Assembly (NCBI RefSeq): GCF_033843645.1
Contig: NZ_JAWXVZ010000010.1
Coordinates: 133,743-197,742 of the forward strand
Length of the DNA: 64,000 nt
Source of the DNA: Pseudovibrio zosterae
GTDB lineage: Bacteria; Pseudomonadota; Alphaproteobacteria; Rhizobiales; Stappiaceae
Direction of reading: 5' to 3'
In this document: positions 1-7,243 of the stretch, in pieces
Layout of the letters: each line of letters opens with the position of its first letter
Numbering within the stretch: the first letter of the stretch is position 1
The notes under the pieces: model-generated
Databases searched by the model: none
Told to the model about the DNA's origin: nothing
The model's input: the letters and a program-made list of their open reading frames with translations, nothing else
Position numbers and translations under genes: made by a program

Positions 1-90
1 CCACATTACCGCAGACCGCTGAAAACTAGGGATCTGCTTGTTATGCCGTGATGACAGAGAGCTTCACCATAAGCCCATTGGCTCGTGAGC

Positions 91-149
91 GGCAGGCCTC
101 TCAACCTTGTCCACCGTGATAGGGACAACGGACAAGCCTGTCAACCAAC
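91..149. other. Unassigned inverted-repeat structure in a gene-free left edge
   Basis: Positions 1-195 hold no gene I can support. Within it CTTGTCC (106-112) is matched by GGACAAG (130-136), and CAGGC (93-97) by GCCTG (136-140), so a long imperfect hairpin can form. No T-run follows it. It could be part of an RNA or regulatory region whose gene lies outside the window; I cannot assign it. Confidence 0.3.
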
Positions 150-195
150 AGCGCCGCACTGGTGCTTTCACGCCAACCTGTTGCGCATGAACAAG

Positions 196-215
196 AAGGG
201 CGCCTGAGCGCCCTT
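196..215 (-). terminator. Probable terminator of metZ
   Basis: A perfect 8-bp stem (AAGGGCGC / GCGCCCTT) with a CTGA loop lies 22 bases past the metZ stop. Read on the minus strand it is followed only by TTCTT, so the U-tract is weak. Confidence 0.5.
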
Positions 216-237
216 GAGTTCCCTGGCGTAGGACGGA

Positions 238-1428
238 TCAAACCTGCGCCAATGCCTGTTCTACATCCGCCAGCAAATCATCCGTGTCTTCAATGCCTAT
301 GGAGAGACGCAGGGTCTTGTCAGAAATACCCAGCTCAAGTCGCGCTTCTTCCGCCACACTCTGGTGGGTGGTGGTTGCCGGATGTGTGATCAGGCTCTTG
401 GCATCGCCCAGGTTGTTGGAAAGCTGCACGATGTTCAGCGCGTTGGAGAACTTGAAAGCCGCTTCCTTGCCGCCAGCAAGATCAAACGCCAACATGGTCG
501 AACCACCCCGCATCTGCTTCTTGGCGATCTCCGCCTGAGGATGATCGTCACGGCCAGGATAGACAAGGCGAGAAACAGCGTCATGCTCAGCCAGCAGATT
601 GGCGACCTTGCCTGCAGTATAGGTTTGGCGCTCAACGCGAAGAGGCAGCGTTTCAAGCCCCTTCAGCAGCACCCAGGCATTGAACGGGCTCATGGCCGGG
701 CCAGTGTGCTTATAAGGATCATGGAATTCTTCGGTGATCCACTTCTCATCAGAAAGCACCACACCCCCGAGGCAGCGTCCCTGCCCATCGATGTGCTTGG
801 TGGCGGAATATATCACCACATCAGCGCCCAGCGCCAGAGGCGATTGCCAAATGGCAGTTGCAAACACATTGTCGACGATCAGACGCGCACCGGCGTTGTG
901 CATGAGATCTGCAACGGCCTGAATATCAATCACATCCAACGTCGGGTTGGTTGGACTTTCCATGAAGGCGACTTTGGTGTTCGGGCGCAGAGCTGCCTTC
1001 CATTGCTCAAAATCAGTCCCGTCAATAAGGGTCGATTCGACCCCGAAACGAGGCAGCAACTGCTCGATGATGTATCGGCAAGACCCAAACAGGGCCTTCG
1101 GTGCAATCACGTGATCGCCCGCCCTCACTGAAGCCATCAGGGCAGAATGCACAGCTGCCATACCGGAGGCGGTCGCCCGCGCAGCCTCTGCGCCCTCGAT
1201 CTCGCACATGCGCTTTTCAAACATGGAGACGGTGGGGTTTGCATAGCGAGAATAGATGTAGCCCGGCTCCTCGCCCAGAAAACGAGCCTCTGCCGCTTCA
1301 GCACTGCCATACACAAAGCCCTGTGTCAGATACATGGCTTCAGACGTTTCACCAAAACTGGATCGCGTGGTCCCTCCATGCACGAGTTTGGTGGCTGGCT
1401 TCCAAGTGTCTTTGTTGTCTGTGCTCAT
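238..1428 (-). CDS. metZ: O-succinylhomoserine sulfhydrylase
   Basis: PLP enzyme of the Cys/Met metabolism family, 396 aa, the usual length. It should make homocysteine from O-succinylhomoserine and sulfide in cytosolic methionine synthesis. The PLP lysine is K211 in SATKHIDGQGR; YSRYANPT (59-66) and MESPTNPTLD (156-165) are further family motifs. The SATKHIDGQGRCLGG stretch is of the MetZ type, which favours MetZ over cystathionine gamma-synthase or beta-lyase, but substrate choice is inferred. It is transcribed alone, behind a roughly 200-base leader holding a SAM-II riboswitch, which independently supports a methionine role. Confidence 0.9.
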   Translation of the reverse strand: MSTDNKDTWKPATKLVHGGTTRSSFGETSEAMYLTQGFVYGSAEAAEARFLGEEPGYIYSRYANPTVSMFEKRMCEIEGAEAARATASGMAAVHSALMASVRAGDHVIAPKALFGSCRYIIEQLLPRFGVESTLIDGTDFEQWKAALRPNTKVAFMESPTNPTLDVIDIQAVADLMHNAGARLIVDNVFATAIWQSPLALGADVVIYSATKHIDGQGRCLGGVVLSDEKWITEEFHDPYKHTGPAMSPFNAWVLLKGLETLPLRVERQTYTAGKVANLLAEHDAVSRLVYPGRDDHPQAEIAKKQMRGGSTMLAFDLAGGKEAAFKFSNALNIVQLSNNLGDAKSLITHPATTTHQSVAEEARLELGISDKTLRLSIGIEDTDDLLADVEQALAQV

Positions 1429-1495
1429 TATGCGTCCTTGCCATCATCGGTTTTCGAGAACTGCCCTGCTCATAGAGTGGCCCGTTTCTGAAAAC

Positions 1496-1523
1496 AAAAA
1501 ACCCCGGCCGAAATAGCCAGGGT
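1496..1523 (-). terminator. Riboswitch-linked intrinsic terminator in the metZ leader
   Basis: On the minus strand ACCCTGGC (1523-1516) pairs with GCCGGGGT (1508-1501), one G-U wobble, and six T follow (1501-1496). It lies between the SAM-II aptamer and the metZ start, about 70 bases upstream of the ATG, and so can act as the expression platform. Confidence 0.7.
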
Positions 1524-1536
1524 CTTGCTACAAGAA

Positions 1537-1597
1537 CCCGGCCCTTTAGCAACTTATTTTACGTGGCAGCAAGCCGGCCGGCCCAAATCACCACAAA
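1537..1597 (-). promoter_or_regulatory. SAM-II riboswitch aptamer upstream of metZ
   Basis: Reading the minus strand, GTGG (1594-1591) pairs with CCAC (1566-1563) as P1. It is followed by the TGATTT element, a GGCCGGCC loop segment, the AAATAAG linker, the conserved GCTAAA (1550-1545) and the 3' strand GGGCCGGG (1544-1537), which can pair with the loop segment as the pseudoknot. This is the SAM-II layout known upstream of met genes in alphaproteobacteria. SAM binding should turn metZ off. The call is by eye from consensus and geometry; a covariance-model search would settle it. Confidence 0.82.
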
Positions 1598-1784
1598 ACA
1601 GGCCTTTTGATTAGGCCAAAGACAAGGGTGCGTCAAACAAATTTGTGGCCCTGCTTTCTTGAAGTATCCTCAAAACCAGATCACAGAAGCCTTGGCCTGT
1701 GCCTCATTGTCCTGTAATCACGGAAGTCACTTGAGAAAACACGAGCTGCGCTTTACTGCAGTTGAGCAGACAGCAAATCAGATC

Positions 1785-2897
1785 ATGGGACCTACCGGTA
1801 TGGGTGGAATTCTTCCTGCGAAAACAATCGCCAACATGTTTGCAACCGGGGCCATTTCGGCGCCGCGCAAACCAGATGAAGACCAGATCCAGCCTGCGAG
1901 CCTGGACCTCCGGCTGGGAGCCAAGGCGTGGCGCGTTCGTGCCTCTTTCCTCCCGGGTCCCGGTGCCCTTGTGGAAGACAAGCTGCAAAACCTCATTTTG
2001 CATGAAATTGATCTGACCAAAGGCGCCGTGCTGGAAACCGGGTGCGTTTACATCGTAAAGCTTCAGGAAGCCCTGAAGCTGCCTGAGGGCCTGTCCGCCA
2101 CCACAAATCCAAAGAGCTCCACGGGCCGCATTGATGTGTTCACCCGTGTCATTGCCGATGAAGGCCGCGCCTTTGACAGTGTCCGCGAAGGCTACTCCGG
2201 CCCGCTTTACGCAGAAATTTCCCCGCGCACTTTCCCTGTCCTCGTGCGTGAAGGCACCCGCCTCTCACAGATCCGCTTCAGAAATGGAGATGCCCTGATC
2301 TCAGATGAAGAGCTTCTCAAGGTGCATGAAGAGCACACACTGGTGTCGGGCGGAGACGATCTGATCGGCGGCGGCGTGCAGCTCTCAATCGACTTGAAGG
2401 GCACGGGCAAGGATAGCCTCATCGGATACCGCGCCAAACGCCATACTGGCGTCATCGACGTGGACAAGAAAGAAGCGCAAACCCCGGAGGAGTTCTGGGA
2501 GCCGATTTATAACCGCGGCGATGCCTCGCTAATCTTGGACCCCAACGAGTTTTACATTCTGGTGTCGCAGGAAGCCGTTCACGTGCCGCCCATGTACGCC
2601 GCCGAAATGGTACCCTTTGATCCGCTGGTGGGTGAATTTCGCGTGCACTACGCTGGCTTCTTTGATCCGGGCTTTGGTCACTCGACAGTCGGAGGTTCCG
2701 GCTCCCGTGCTGTTCTCGAAGTACGCTCTCATGAAGTGCCCTTTATCGTGGAGCATGGTCAGACAGTCGGACGTCTCGTTTACGAAACCATGCAGGAACG
2801 GCCTGAAACCCTCTATGGCGAGGGGATTGGCTCCAACTACCAGGGCCAGGCCCTCAAGCTGTCCAAGCACTTTAAAAAGCCTCAGAAGCAGAACTAG
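1785..2897 (+). CDS. dcd: 2'-deoxycytidine 5'-triphosphate deaminase
   Basis: Makes dUTP from dCTP for thymidylate synthesis. The 370-aa protein is about twice the length of enterobacterial Dcd and has two dUTPase-like halves, as in the alphaproteobacterial form. Motifs include QPASLDLRLG near residue 38, NPKSSTGRIDVFTRVIADEG near 108 and AEISPRTFPVLVREGTRLSQ near 144; the second half carries the related stretch from YAAEMVPFD to GHSTVGGSG. I chose ATG 1785 because conserved sequence begins just after it. ATG 1800 is possible, and the reading frame extends 42 codons upstream without conserved sequence. yigZ follows 17 bases downstream. Confidence 0.88.
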   Translation: MGPTGMGGILPAKTIANMFATGAISAPRKPDEDQIQPASLDLRLGAKAWRVRASFLPGPGALVEDKLQNLILHEIDLTKGAVLETGCVYIVKLQEALKLPEGLSATTNPKSSTGRIDVFTRVIADEGRAFDSVREGYSGPLYAEISPRTFPVLVREGTRLSQIRFRNGDALISDEELLKVHEEHTLVSGGDDLIGGGVQLSIDLKGTGKDSLIGYRAKRHTGVIDVDKKEAQTPEEFWEPIYNRGDASLILDPNEFYILVSQEAVHVPPMYAAEMVPFDPLVGEFRVHYAGFFDPGFGHSTVGGSGSRAVLEVRSHEVPFIVEHGQTVGRLVYETMQERPETLYGEGIGSNYQGQALKLSKHFKKPQKQN

Positions 2898-2914
2898 ACA
2901 ACTCACGGAAACGC

Positions 2915-3463
2915 ATGCCGCTCTATACGGTCACTCGGGAATTTCAGGCTGAGCTGGAAGAGAAGAAGTCTCGCTTCCTCGCTTTTCTGGTTCCCTATGA
3001 CCGCTTCGAAACCCGCCTCTCCGAACTGCGCGATCAACACCGCAAAGCCAACCATCATGTCACCGCGTTCCGGCGCATGCTGGATGAGGGGCGTATTGAT
3101 GAAGGGGCAAAGGATGATGGCGAGCCCGCCGGAACATCCGGCATGCCTATGCTCAAGACCATGATCGGCGCCAGGCTCATCAACTGCGGCATTATCGTAG
3201 TGCGATATTTCGGCGGCACAAAGCTGGGCACAGGCGGTTTGGCACGGGCGTATTCCGGCGCTGCAAACGCGGCCATAAACTGTGCCGAATTGGAACAATG
3301 GTTCCCGATCAAGACAAAGAAGGTCTCCGTTTCCTTTGCCGACACCTCTGAGCTTGAACGCCGTATCTCCCTGCTATCCTTGAGAGTTTTGGACCGCACT
3401 TTCACAGAGGACGGTGCCACACTGCTCATCGAGGGGCCAGAAGAGACCCTCGCCCAGCTCTAA
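2915..3463 (+). CDS. YigZ/IMPACT-family protein
   Basis: A 182-aa protein of the IMPACT/YigZ family (UPF0029), which has an N-terminal ribosomal-S5-fold domain and a C-terminal DUF1949-type domain. The signature run DGEPAGTSGMPML followed by RYFGGTKLGTGGLARAYS (about residues 67-115) is clear. Family members have been linked to translation control, but no biochemical role can be read here. The gene starts 17 bases after dcd and probably shares its transcript. Confidence 0.85.
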   Translation: MPLYTVTREFQAELEEKKSRFLAFLVPYDRFETRLSELRDQHRKANHHVTAFRRMLDEGRIDEGAKDDGEPAGTSGMPMLKTMIGARLINCGIIVVRYFGGTKLGTGGLARAYSGAANAAINCAELEQWFPIKTKKVSVSFADTSELERRISLLSLRVLDRTFTEDGATLLIEGPEETLAQL

Positions 3464-3558
3464 GCACAGCCCTCAAGATCTCAGAGCCTGCTTATTCACC
3501 CCAAACCAGTCTTGGGCAACAAGTCGGGACTGTCGCCCTGTTGGTCGCCGTGAAATCG

Positions 3559-3574
3559 TTAAGCAAAGATTAAC
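3559..3574 (+). promoter_or_regulatory. CtrA box upstream of the 126-aa conserved gene
   Basis: TTAA-GCAAAGA-TTAAC is a perfect match to the full CtrA site TTAA-N7-TTAAC. It is embedded in a dyad (CGTTAA ... TTAACG), 81 bases before the downstream start codon. Binding is inferred from the consensus only. Confidence 0.55.
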
Positions 3575-3654
3575 GCTTGGCACAGGGCTTGCGAAGCATA
3601 CACCGCAAGGCCACGGCCTGCCCCAAATTGGGACAGCGCCTGCGGGGAGGATGT

Positions 3655-4035
3655 ATGCGAGTAACCCGACTGACTGCCAGTACTGAGTATCATGCGGACC
3701 GTGCCACGGTGCGCAGAGGCCCGACCCTACGCGCGGCACACCAACACCGTGCAACCCATGTCCCAAATCGTCCTCATCGCTCAGGCCGTGCGCTTGTCCC
3801 GGTTGATGGCACGCCATCTGACGGCGCCACAGCTCAGGAAGACAACCTTGGCCAGATTGTCTCGTACCGCAGCAACGCACCCTTTGTAGCGCACCTGATT
3901 GCCGTGAGAGACAAGGATCCGCAAACCCGTGAGAAACGGCGCGCCGATCCGCAGACCTCAAGCATGAGCTATAAGGCAACGTTTAAATCGACCCGACGAT
4001 TTGGCTGCGGCCGCATCCTCACGCACTCAGCTTGA
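3655..4035 (+). CDS. Conserved hypothetical alphaproteobacterial protein
   Basis: A 126-aa basic protein of unknown function. Its C-terminal half (APFVAHLIA ... PQTREKRRA, then an S-Y-K-A stretch) resembles a short conserved segment I associate with alphaproteobacterial hypothetical proteins, sharing PQTR-x-RRA; this is recall, not a search result. ATG 3655 is favoured over the longer frame beginning at 3577 because GGGGAGG lies four bases before it. There is no signal peptide or membrane segment; the N-terminal half is rich in Arg, His and Thr and probably disordered. A perfect CtrA box lies upstream and a strong terminator follows. Confidence 0.62.
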   Translation: MRVTRLTASTEYHADRATVRRGPTLRAAHQHRATHVPNRPHRSGRALVPVDGTPSDGATAQEDNLGQIVSYRSNAPFVAHLIAVRDKDPQTREKRRADPQTSSMSYKATFKSTRRFGCGRILTHSA

Positions 4036-4039
4036 ACCC

Positions 4040-4100
4040 GAAAATCCCCTTGGCACACTTCGGTCGGACGCCTCGGGGACACGCTTCGGGGATTTTCTTT
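4040..4100. terminator. Bidirectional terminator between the conserved gene and ggt
   Basis: GAAAATCCCC (4040-4049) pairs perfectly with GGGGATTTTC (4088-4097) and TTT follows. A-rich and T-rich stem ends allow termination of both convergent genes. Confidence 0.65.
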
Positions 4101-4109
4101 TGCGCCGCC

Positions 4110-5705
4110 TCAATAGCCCAGCGCGCAGCCGTCTTTACGCGGGTCAGACCCGCCAACAAGGCCGCCATTGACACGGTCAAACAAAATGGCCTGTCCACCC
4201 CCGATGGCGGCGGTTGTCCGTTCCACTTCGTGCCCCCGTGCGTGCAGGCTGGCTATTGTCGCCTCAGGTACATGCATTTCCGCAATCAGCGAGAGGTTGC
4301 GCTCATTCAAAAACAGCCGGGGGCAATCAAGGGCAGCTTGAACGTCCATGCCGTAGTCCAACATGTTTGAAAGGACGTGCGCATGACCGCAAGGTTGATA
4401 GCCGCCGCCCATCACCCCGAAAGAAAGAAACGCTTTGCCGTCCCTCATCGCCATCGCCGGAATGATGGTGTGCAATGGCCGCTTGCCTCCCGAGAGCTCA
4501 TTGTCATGCCCCGCTTCCAGTGAGAAACAAGAGCCCCGGTTTTGAAGCAAGACACCGGAATTTGGCGCAGTAATGCCGGATCCGAAGCCATTGTAGAGGG
4601 AGTTGATAAGCGACACCGCCATGCCATCGGCATCGACCACACTCAGATAAACCGTATCGGAACTTGGGCAGAGGATCTGTTCAGTCTGCCGCGGCAGCGC
4701 AGCATCCATGCGGATCATGCCTGCAAGACGGTCAATGTAGTTCTCTTGGAGAAACTCACTCGCTGAAAAACGCATGGATTCCGGATCGGCCAAAAACCGG
4801 TCTCTCCCGGCATAGGCCAGCTTGGCTGCTTCCATCTGCAAGTGGAACCGATCGCCACCCAGCGGATCAAGCCCCTCCTGATCGAAGCGCTTCAGGATTT
4901 CCAGCATGACAAGCGCAATGATGCCCTGCCCGTTCGGCGGCAGCTCCGCTACCGTCACACCGCGATAGTCCGTTGTGATCGGCGTCAGATCATCAGCTTC
5001 CATCGCAGAAAAGTCATCAAGGGTGAGATAGCTTCCCTTTGCCCGCAACGTGGTCACCATATCCTCGGCAATTGCGCCCTCGTAGAAAGCCGAGGAACCG
5101 CTCTCCGCAACTGCCCGCAACGTCTCTGCTAACGCAGGCAGGCGCATCACTTCACCGGTGTGCGGTGCTCTCCCGTCTTTCAGGTAGAACCGCGTCGATC
5201 CGGCATCCTTACGCAACAGATCTACCTTTTGCTGCCAGTCTGCTGCCACGCGCGGCGCAACCGCAAAGCCCTTGTCGGCATACTCGATGGCACGGCCAAA
5301 CACTTTGGCTAAGCCAAAACGGCCATGGTCTTTGAGCAACTTTTCCCAGCCGCGAATGGCACCAGGTACGGTGACGGAGTGAACGGAGTCAGCGGCGATC
5401 TCTGTTTCCCCTGCATCGCGCAGCTTCTGAGCAGAGACGTCTTGGGCGGCCCTACCGGAGGCGTTCATGCCATGCAGACGGCCATCAGGCGTCGCCACCA
5501 GGCTGAAGCAGTCACCGCCAATGCCCGTCATGTGCGGCTCAACAACGGCAAGCACGGCGATGGCCGCAACGGCAGCATCTGCTGCGTTTCCCCCGTCTCT
5601 CAAAATTTCGAGGGCCGCTTGAGTTGCCAACGGATGTGACGTGGCCGCCATGGCATTGGGCGCATACACCGGCGAACGCCCGGGTGCCTGAAAATCTCTG
5701 AACAT
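4110..5705 (-). CDS. ggt: Gamma-glutamyltransferase family protein
   Basis: An Ntn-hydrolase of the gamma-glutamyltranspeptidase family, 531 aa. These proenzymes cleave themselves before a threonine that becomes the nucleophile; here it is T351 in DTVYLSVVD. GGNAADAAVA (38-47), the PNGQG stretch (257-261) and the GGG tract near residue 427 are also family features. I see no signal peptide, so a cytosolic enzyme is likely; glutathione or another gamma-glutamyl compound is the presumed substrate. Cephalosporin-acylase-like members cannot be excluded. It is divergent from a GlcG-like gene, with a dyad between them. Confidence 0.85.
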   Translation of the reverse strand: MFRDFQAPGRSPVYAPNAMAATSHPLATQAALEILRDGGNAADAAVAAIAVLAVVEPHMTGIGGDCFSLVATPDGRLHGMNASGRAAQDVSAQKLRDAGETEIAADSVHSVTVPGAIRGWEKLLKDHGRFGLAKVFGRAIEYADKGFAVAPRVAADWQQKVDLLRKDAGSTRFYLKDGRAPHTGEVMRLPALAETLRAVAESGSSAFYEGAIAEDMVTTLRAKGSYLTLDDFSAMEADDLTPITTDYRGVTVAELPPNGQGIIALVMLEILKRFDQEGLDPLGGDRFHLQMEAAKLAYAGRDRFLADPESMRFSASEFLQENYIDRLAGMIRMDAALPRQTEQILCPSSDTVYLSVVDADGMAVSLINSLYNGFGSGITAPNSGVLLQNRGSCFSLEAGHDNELSGGKRPLHTIIPAMAMRDGKAFLSFGVMGGGYQPCGHAHVLSNMLDYGMDVQAALDCPRLFLNERNLSLIAEMHVPEATIASLHARGHEVERTTAAIGGGQAILFDRVNGGLVGGSDPRKDGCALGY

Positions 5706-5742
5706 GAATTATCCCCCACTATACCGAGCATTTTTCGGCATC

Positions 5743-5765
5743 AGTGTTTTTCGAAAACAAACACT
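5743..5765. promoter_or_regulatory. Candidate operator between ggt and the GlcG-like gene
   Basis: AGTGTTT (5743-5749) and AAACACT (5759-5765) form a perfect inverted repeat with a 9-base spacer, 38 bases upstream of ggt and 67 bases upstream of the GlcG-like start. The regulator is unknown. Confidence 0.4.
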
Positions 5766-5831
5766 AATCGAAAATACGTAGAGATGCTAAGCCAGATCAG
5801 AACACAAAACAAATCAGCCATGAGGATGGAA

Positions 5832-6266
5832 ATGCCTGTTTTAAATCTTGCCACCGCGCGCAACATCATCGCGACCGCCTATCAGAAGAGCGGCGAGGAA
5901 GGCTTCAAACCCCTGACAATCGCGGTGCTGGACGAAGGTGGGCACCTGATTGCAGTGGAGCGGCAAGATGGCTCTTCCTTCATGCGCCCGCAAATTGCCA
6001 TCGGAAAGGCGTATGGCGCGGTCGCTTTAGGAGAAGGCTCCCGCTGGCTCAACGAAAACGCTCAAACGCGGCCGCACTTCGTCCAGGCGCTTAACGGCGT
6101 GGCAGGGGGCGGCATCGTGCCGGTACCGGGCGGAGTGCTCATTCGGGATCCGGAAACAGCCAAGGTTGTTGGAGCCGTCGGTGTAACCGGAGACACATCA
6201 GACAACGACGAAATCTGCGCCATTGCCGGTATCGAGGCAGCTGGTTTCACCGCGGACGTGGGGTGA
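5832..6266 (+). CDS. GlcG/HbpS-family (DUF336) protein
   Basis: A small single-domain protein of 144 aa. The heme-binding/GlcG fold is shown by LTIAVLDEGGHLIAVERQDG near residue 28, the region with RPQIAIGKAYGA, and GGGIVPVPGGVLI near 94, followed by VVGAVGVTGDTSDNDEICAIAG. Family members occur in glycolate operons or bind heme; the substrate here is unknown. Three in-frame ATGs cluster at 5820, 5826 and 5832; I took the last because GAGG sits six bases before it and the fold starts directly after. It is divergent from ggt, so a shared control region is possible. Confidence 0.78.
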   Translation: MPVLNLATARNIIATAYQKSGEEGFKPLTIAVLDEGGHLIAVERQDGSSFMRPQIAIGKAYGAVALGEGSRWLNENAQTRPHFVQALNGVAGGGIVPVPGGVLIRDPETAKVVGAVGVTGDTSDNDEICAIAGIEAAGFTADVG

Positions 6267-6274
6267 TACGAAAA

Positions 6275-6302
6275 GGGCTGCCCCGTACCGCAGAGGCAGC
6301 CC
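6275..6302. terminator. Terminator between the GlcG-like gene and phaR
   Basis: GGGCTGCC (6275-6282) pairs perfectly with GGCAGCCC (6295-6302), between two convergent genes. On the minus strand CTTTTCG follows, so it could serve both. Confidence 0.55.
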
Positions 6303-6343
6303 ATTCAATAGCTCAAACCGGCTCGCCTATTTCGCAGCCTGAT

Positions 6344-6955
6344 TTACTTTTTTGTATCCGCCAGCGCTGCGATTTGTTTTTGCATGTCGGCAAGCTGCTG
6401 CTTCAAGTCAGCCAGATCAGAAGAAGACTGCTCTTCTTTTTTAGGCTCGGCCTGCTTTGGCGCGCTTTGATGAGTTGGCGCTGCACCTGCGAACGGGTTG
6501 CCGGTCGGATCAAACGGCGAGAACATCCGCATGGCGCGCTCAAACATCTCCATGTTGCGCTTGGTCTGGTCTTCGATCACATCAAGCGCTGACGAGCCGA
6601 ATGCCTGCGTCATGTGTTCACGCAGTTTGTCTTGCTCCTGTGTCAAAGACGACATGGAGTACTCAAGATAACTTGGCACCAGTGTCTGCATGCTGTCGCC
6701 GTAAAATCGGATCAACTGGCGAAGGAATGCGATCGGCAGCAGGTTTTGCCCCTTGCTCTCCTGCTCAAAAATGATCTGCGTGAGAACCGAGCGGGTGATG
6801 TCGTCGCCTGACTTGGCATCATAGACGACAAAATCCTCCTCGTCCTTGACCATGACGGCCAGATCTTCAAGCGTCACATATGTACTGGTGCCCGTGTTGT
6901 AGAGACGCCTGTTGGCGTACTTCTTGATGATGGTCGGCGCGTCTGTTTTGGCCAT
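6344..6955 (-). CDS. phaR: Polyhydroxyalkanoate synthesis repressor
   Basis: PhaR controls polyhydroxybutyrate metabolism by binding DNA and the polymer granule. The 203-aa protein has the N-terminal PHB/PHA accumulation regulator domain (IIKKYANRRLYNTGTSTYVT, residues 9-28), the central repeat-type domain (QIIFEQESKGQNLLPIAFLR, about 61-80), and a low-complexity Pro/Ala/Gln tail ending in a predicted coiled coil (DLADLKQQLADMQKQIAAL). It is divergent from phaA-phaB, the usual arrangement. The dyad just upstream may be its own operator. Confidence 0.92.
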   Translation of the reverse strand: MAKTDAPTIIKKYANRRLYNTGTSTYVTLEDLAVMVKDEEDFVVYDAKSGDDITRSVLTQIIFEQESKGQNLLPIAFLRQLIRFYGDSMQTLVPSYLEYSMSSLTQEQDKLREHMTQAFGSSALDVIEDQTKRNMEMFERAMRMFSPFDPTGNPFAGAAPTHQSAPKQAEPKKEEQSSSDLADLKQQLADMQKQIAALADTKK

Positions 6956-6976
6956 CTGTGTAACTTGTGCTCCGGT

Positions 6977-6994
6977 GCTGGCATTGCCGCCAGC
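6977..6994. promoter_or_regulatory. Dyad upstream of phaR, candidate PhaR operator
   Basis: GCTGGC-ATTGCC-GCCAGC is a perfect 6-bp inverted repeat 21 bases before the phaR start. PhaR proteins are autoregulated in other bacteria; that this is the site is inference. The rest of 6995-7243 shows no other clear element. Confidence 0.4.
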
Positions 6995-7243
6995 GTTATT
7001 CTTAAAATCCTACTGAAAAGGCAGGAAGCTCCCTCAAAACGATAGCTTACGTCATCTACCCATGCGAGCGCTACCGTTTTCCGTGGTGCACTATAGTCGA
7101 AAAGAAAACGCCTCTTTTAAACTGGAAAAACACTAATAACTCTAGGTATCATCCGCAGGTGTTTCTCATTAGCCGCACCCCTTGTTCATTTAAACGTGGG
7201 CGTGCGTGCTGCCTTTTGTCCTTTTTGAAGCATGGGTTTTGTC

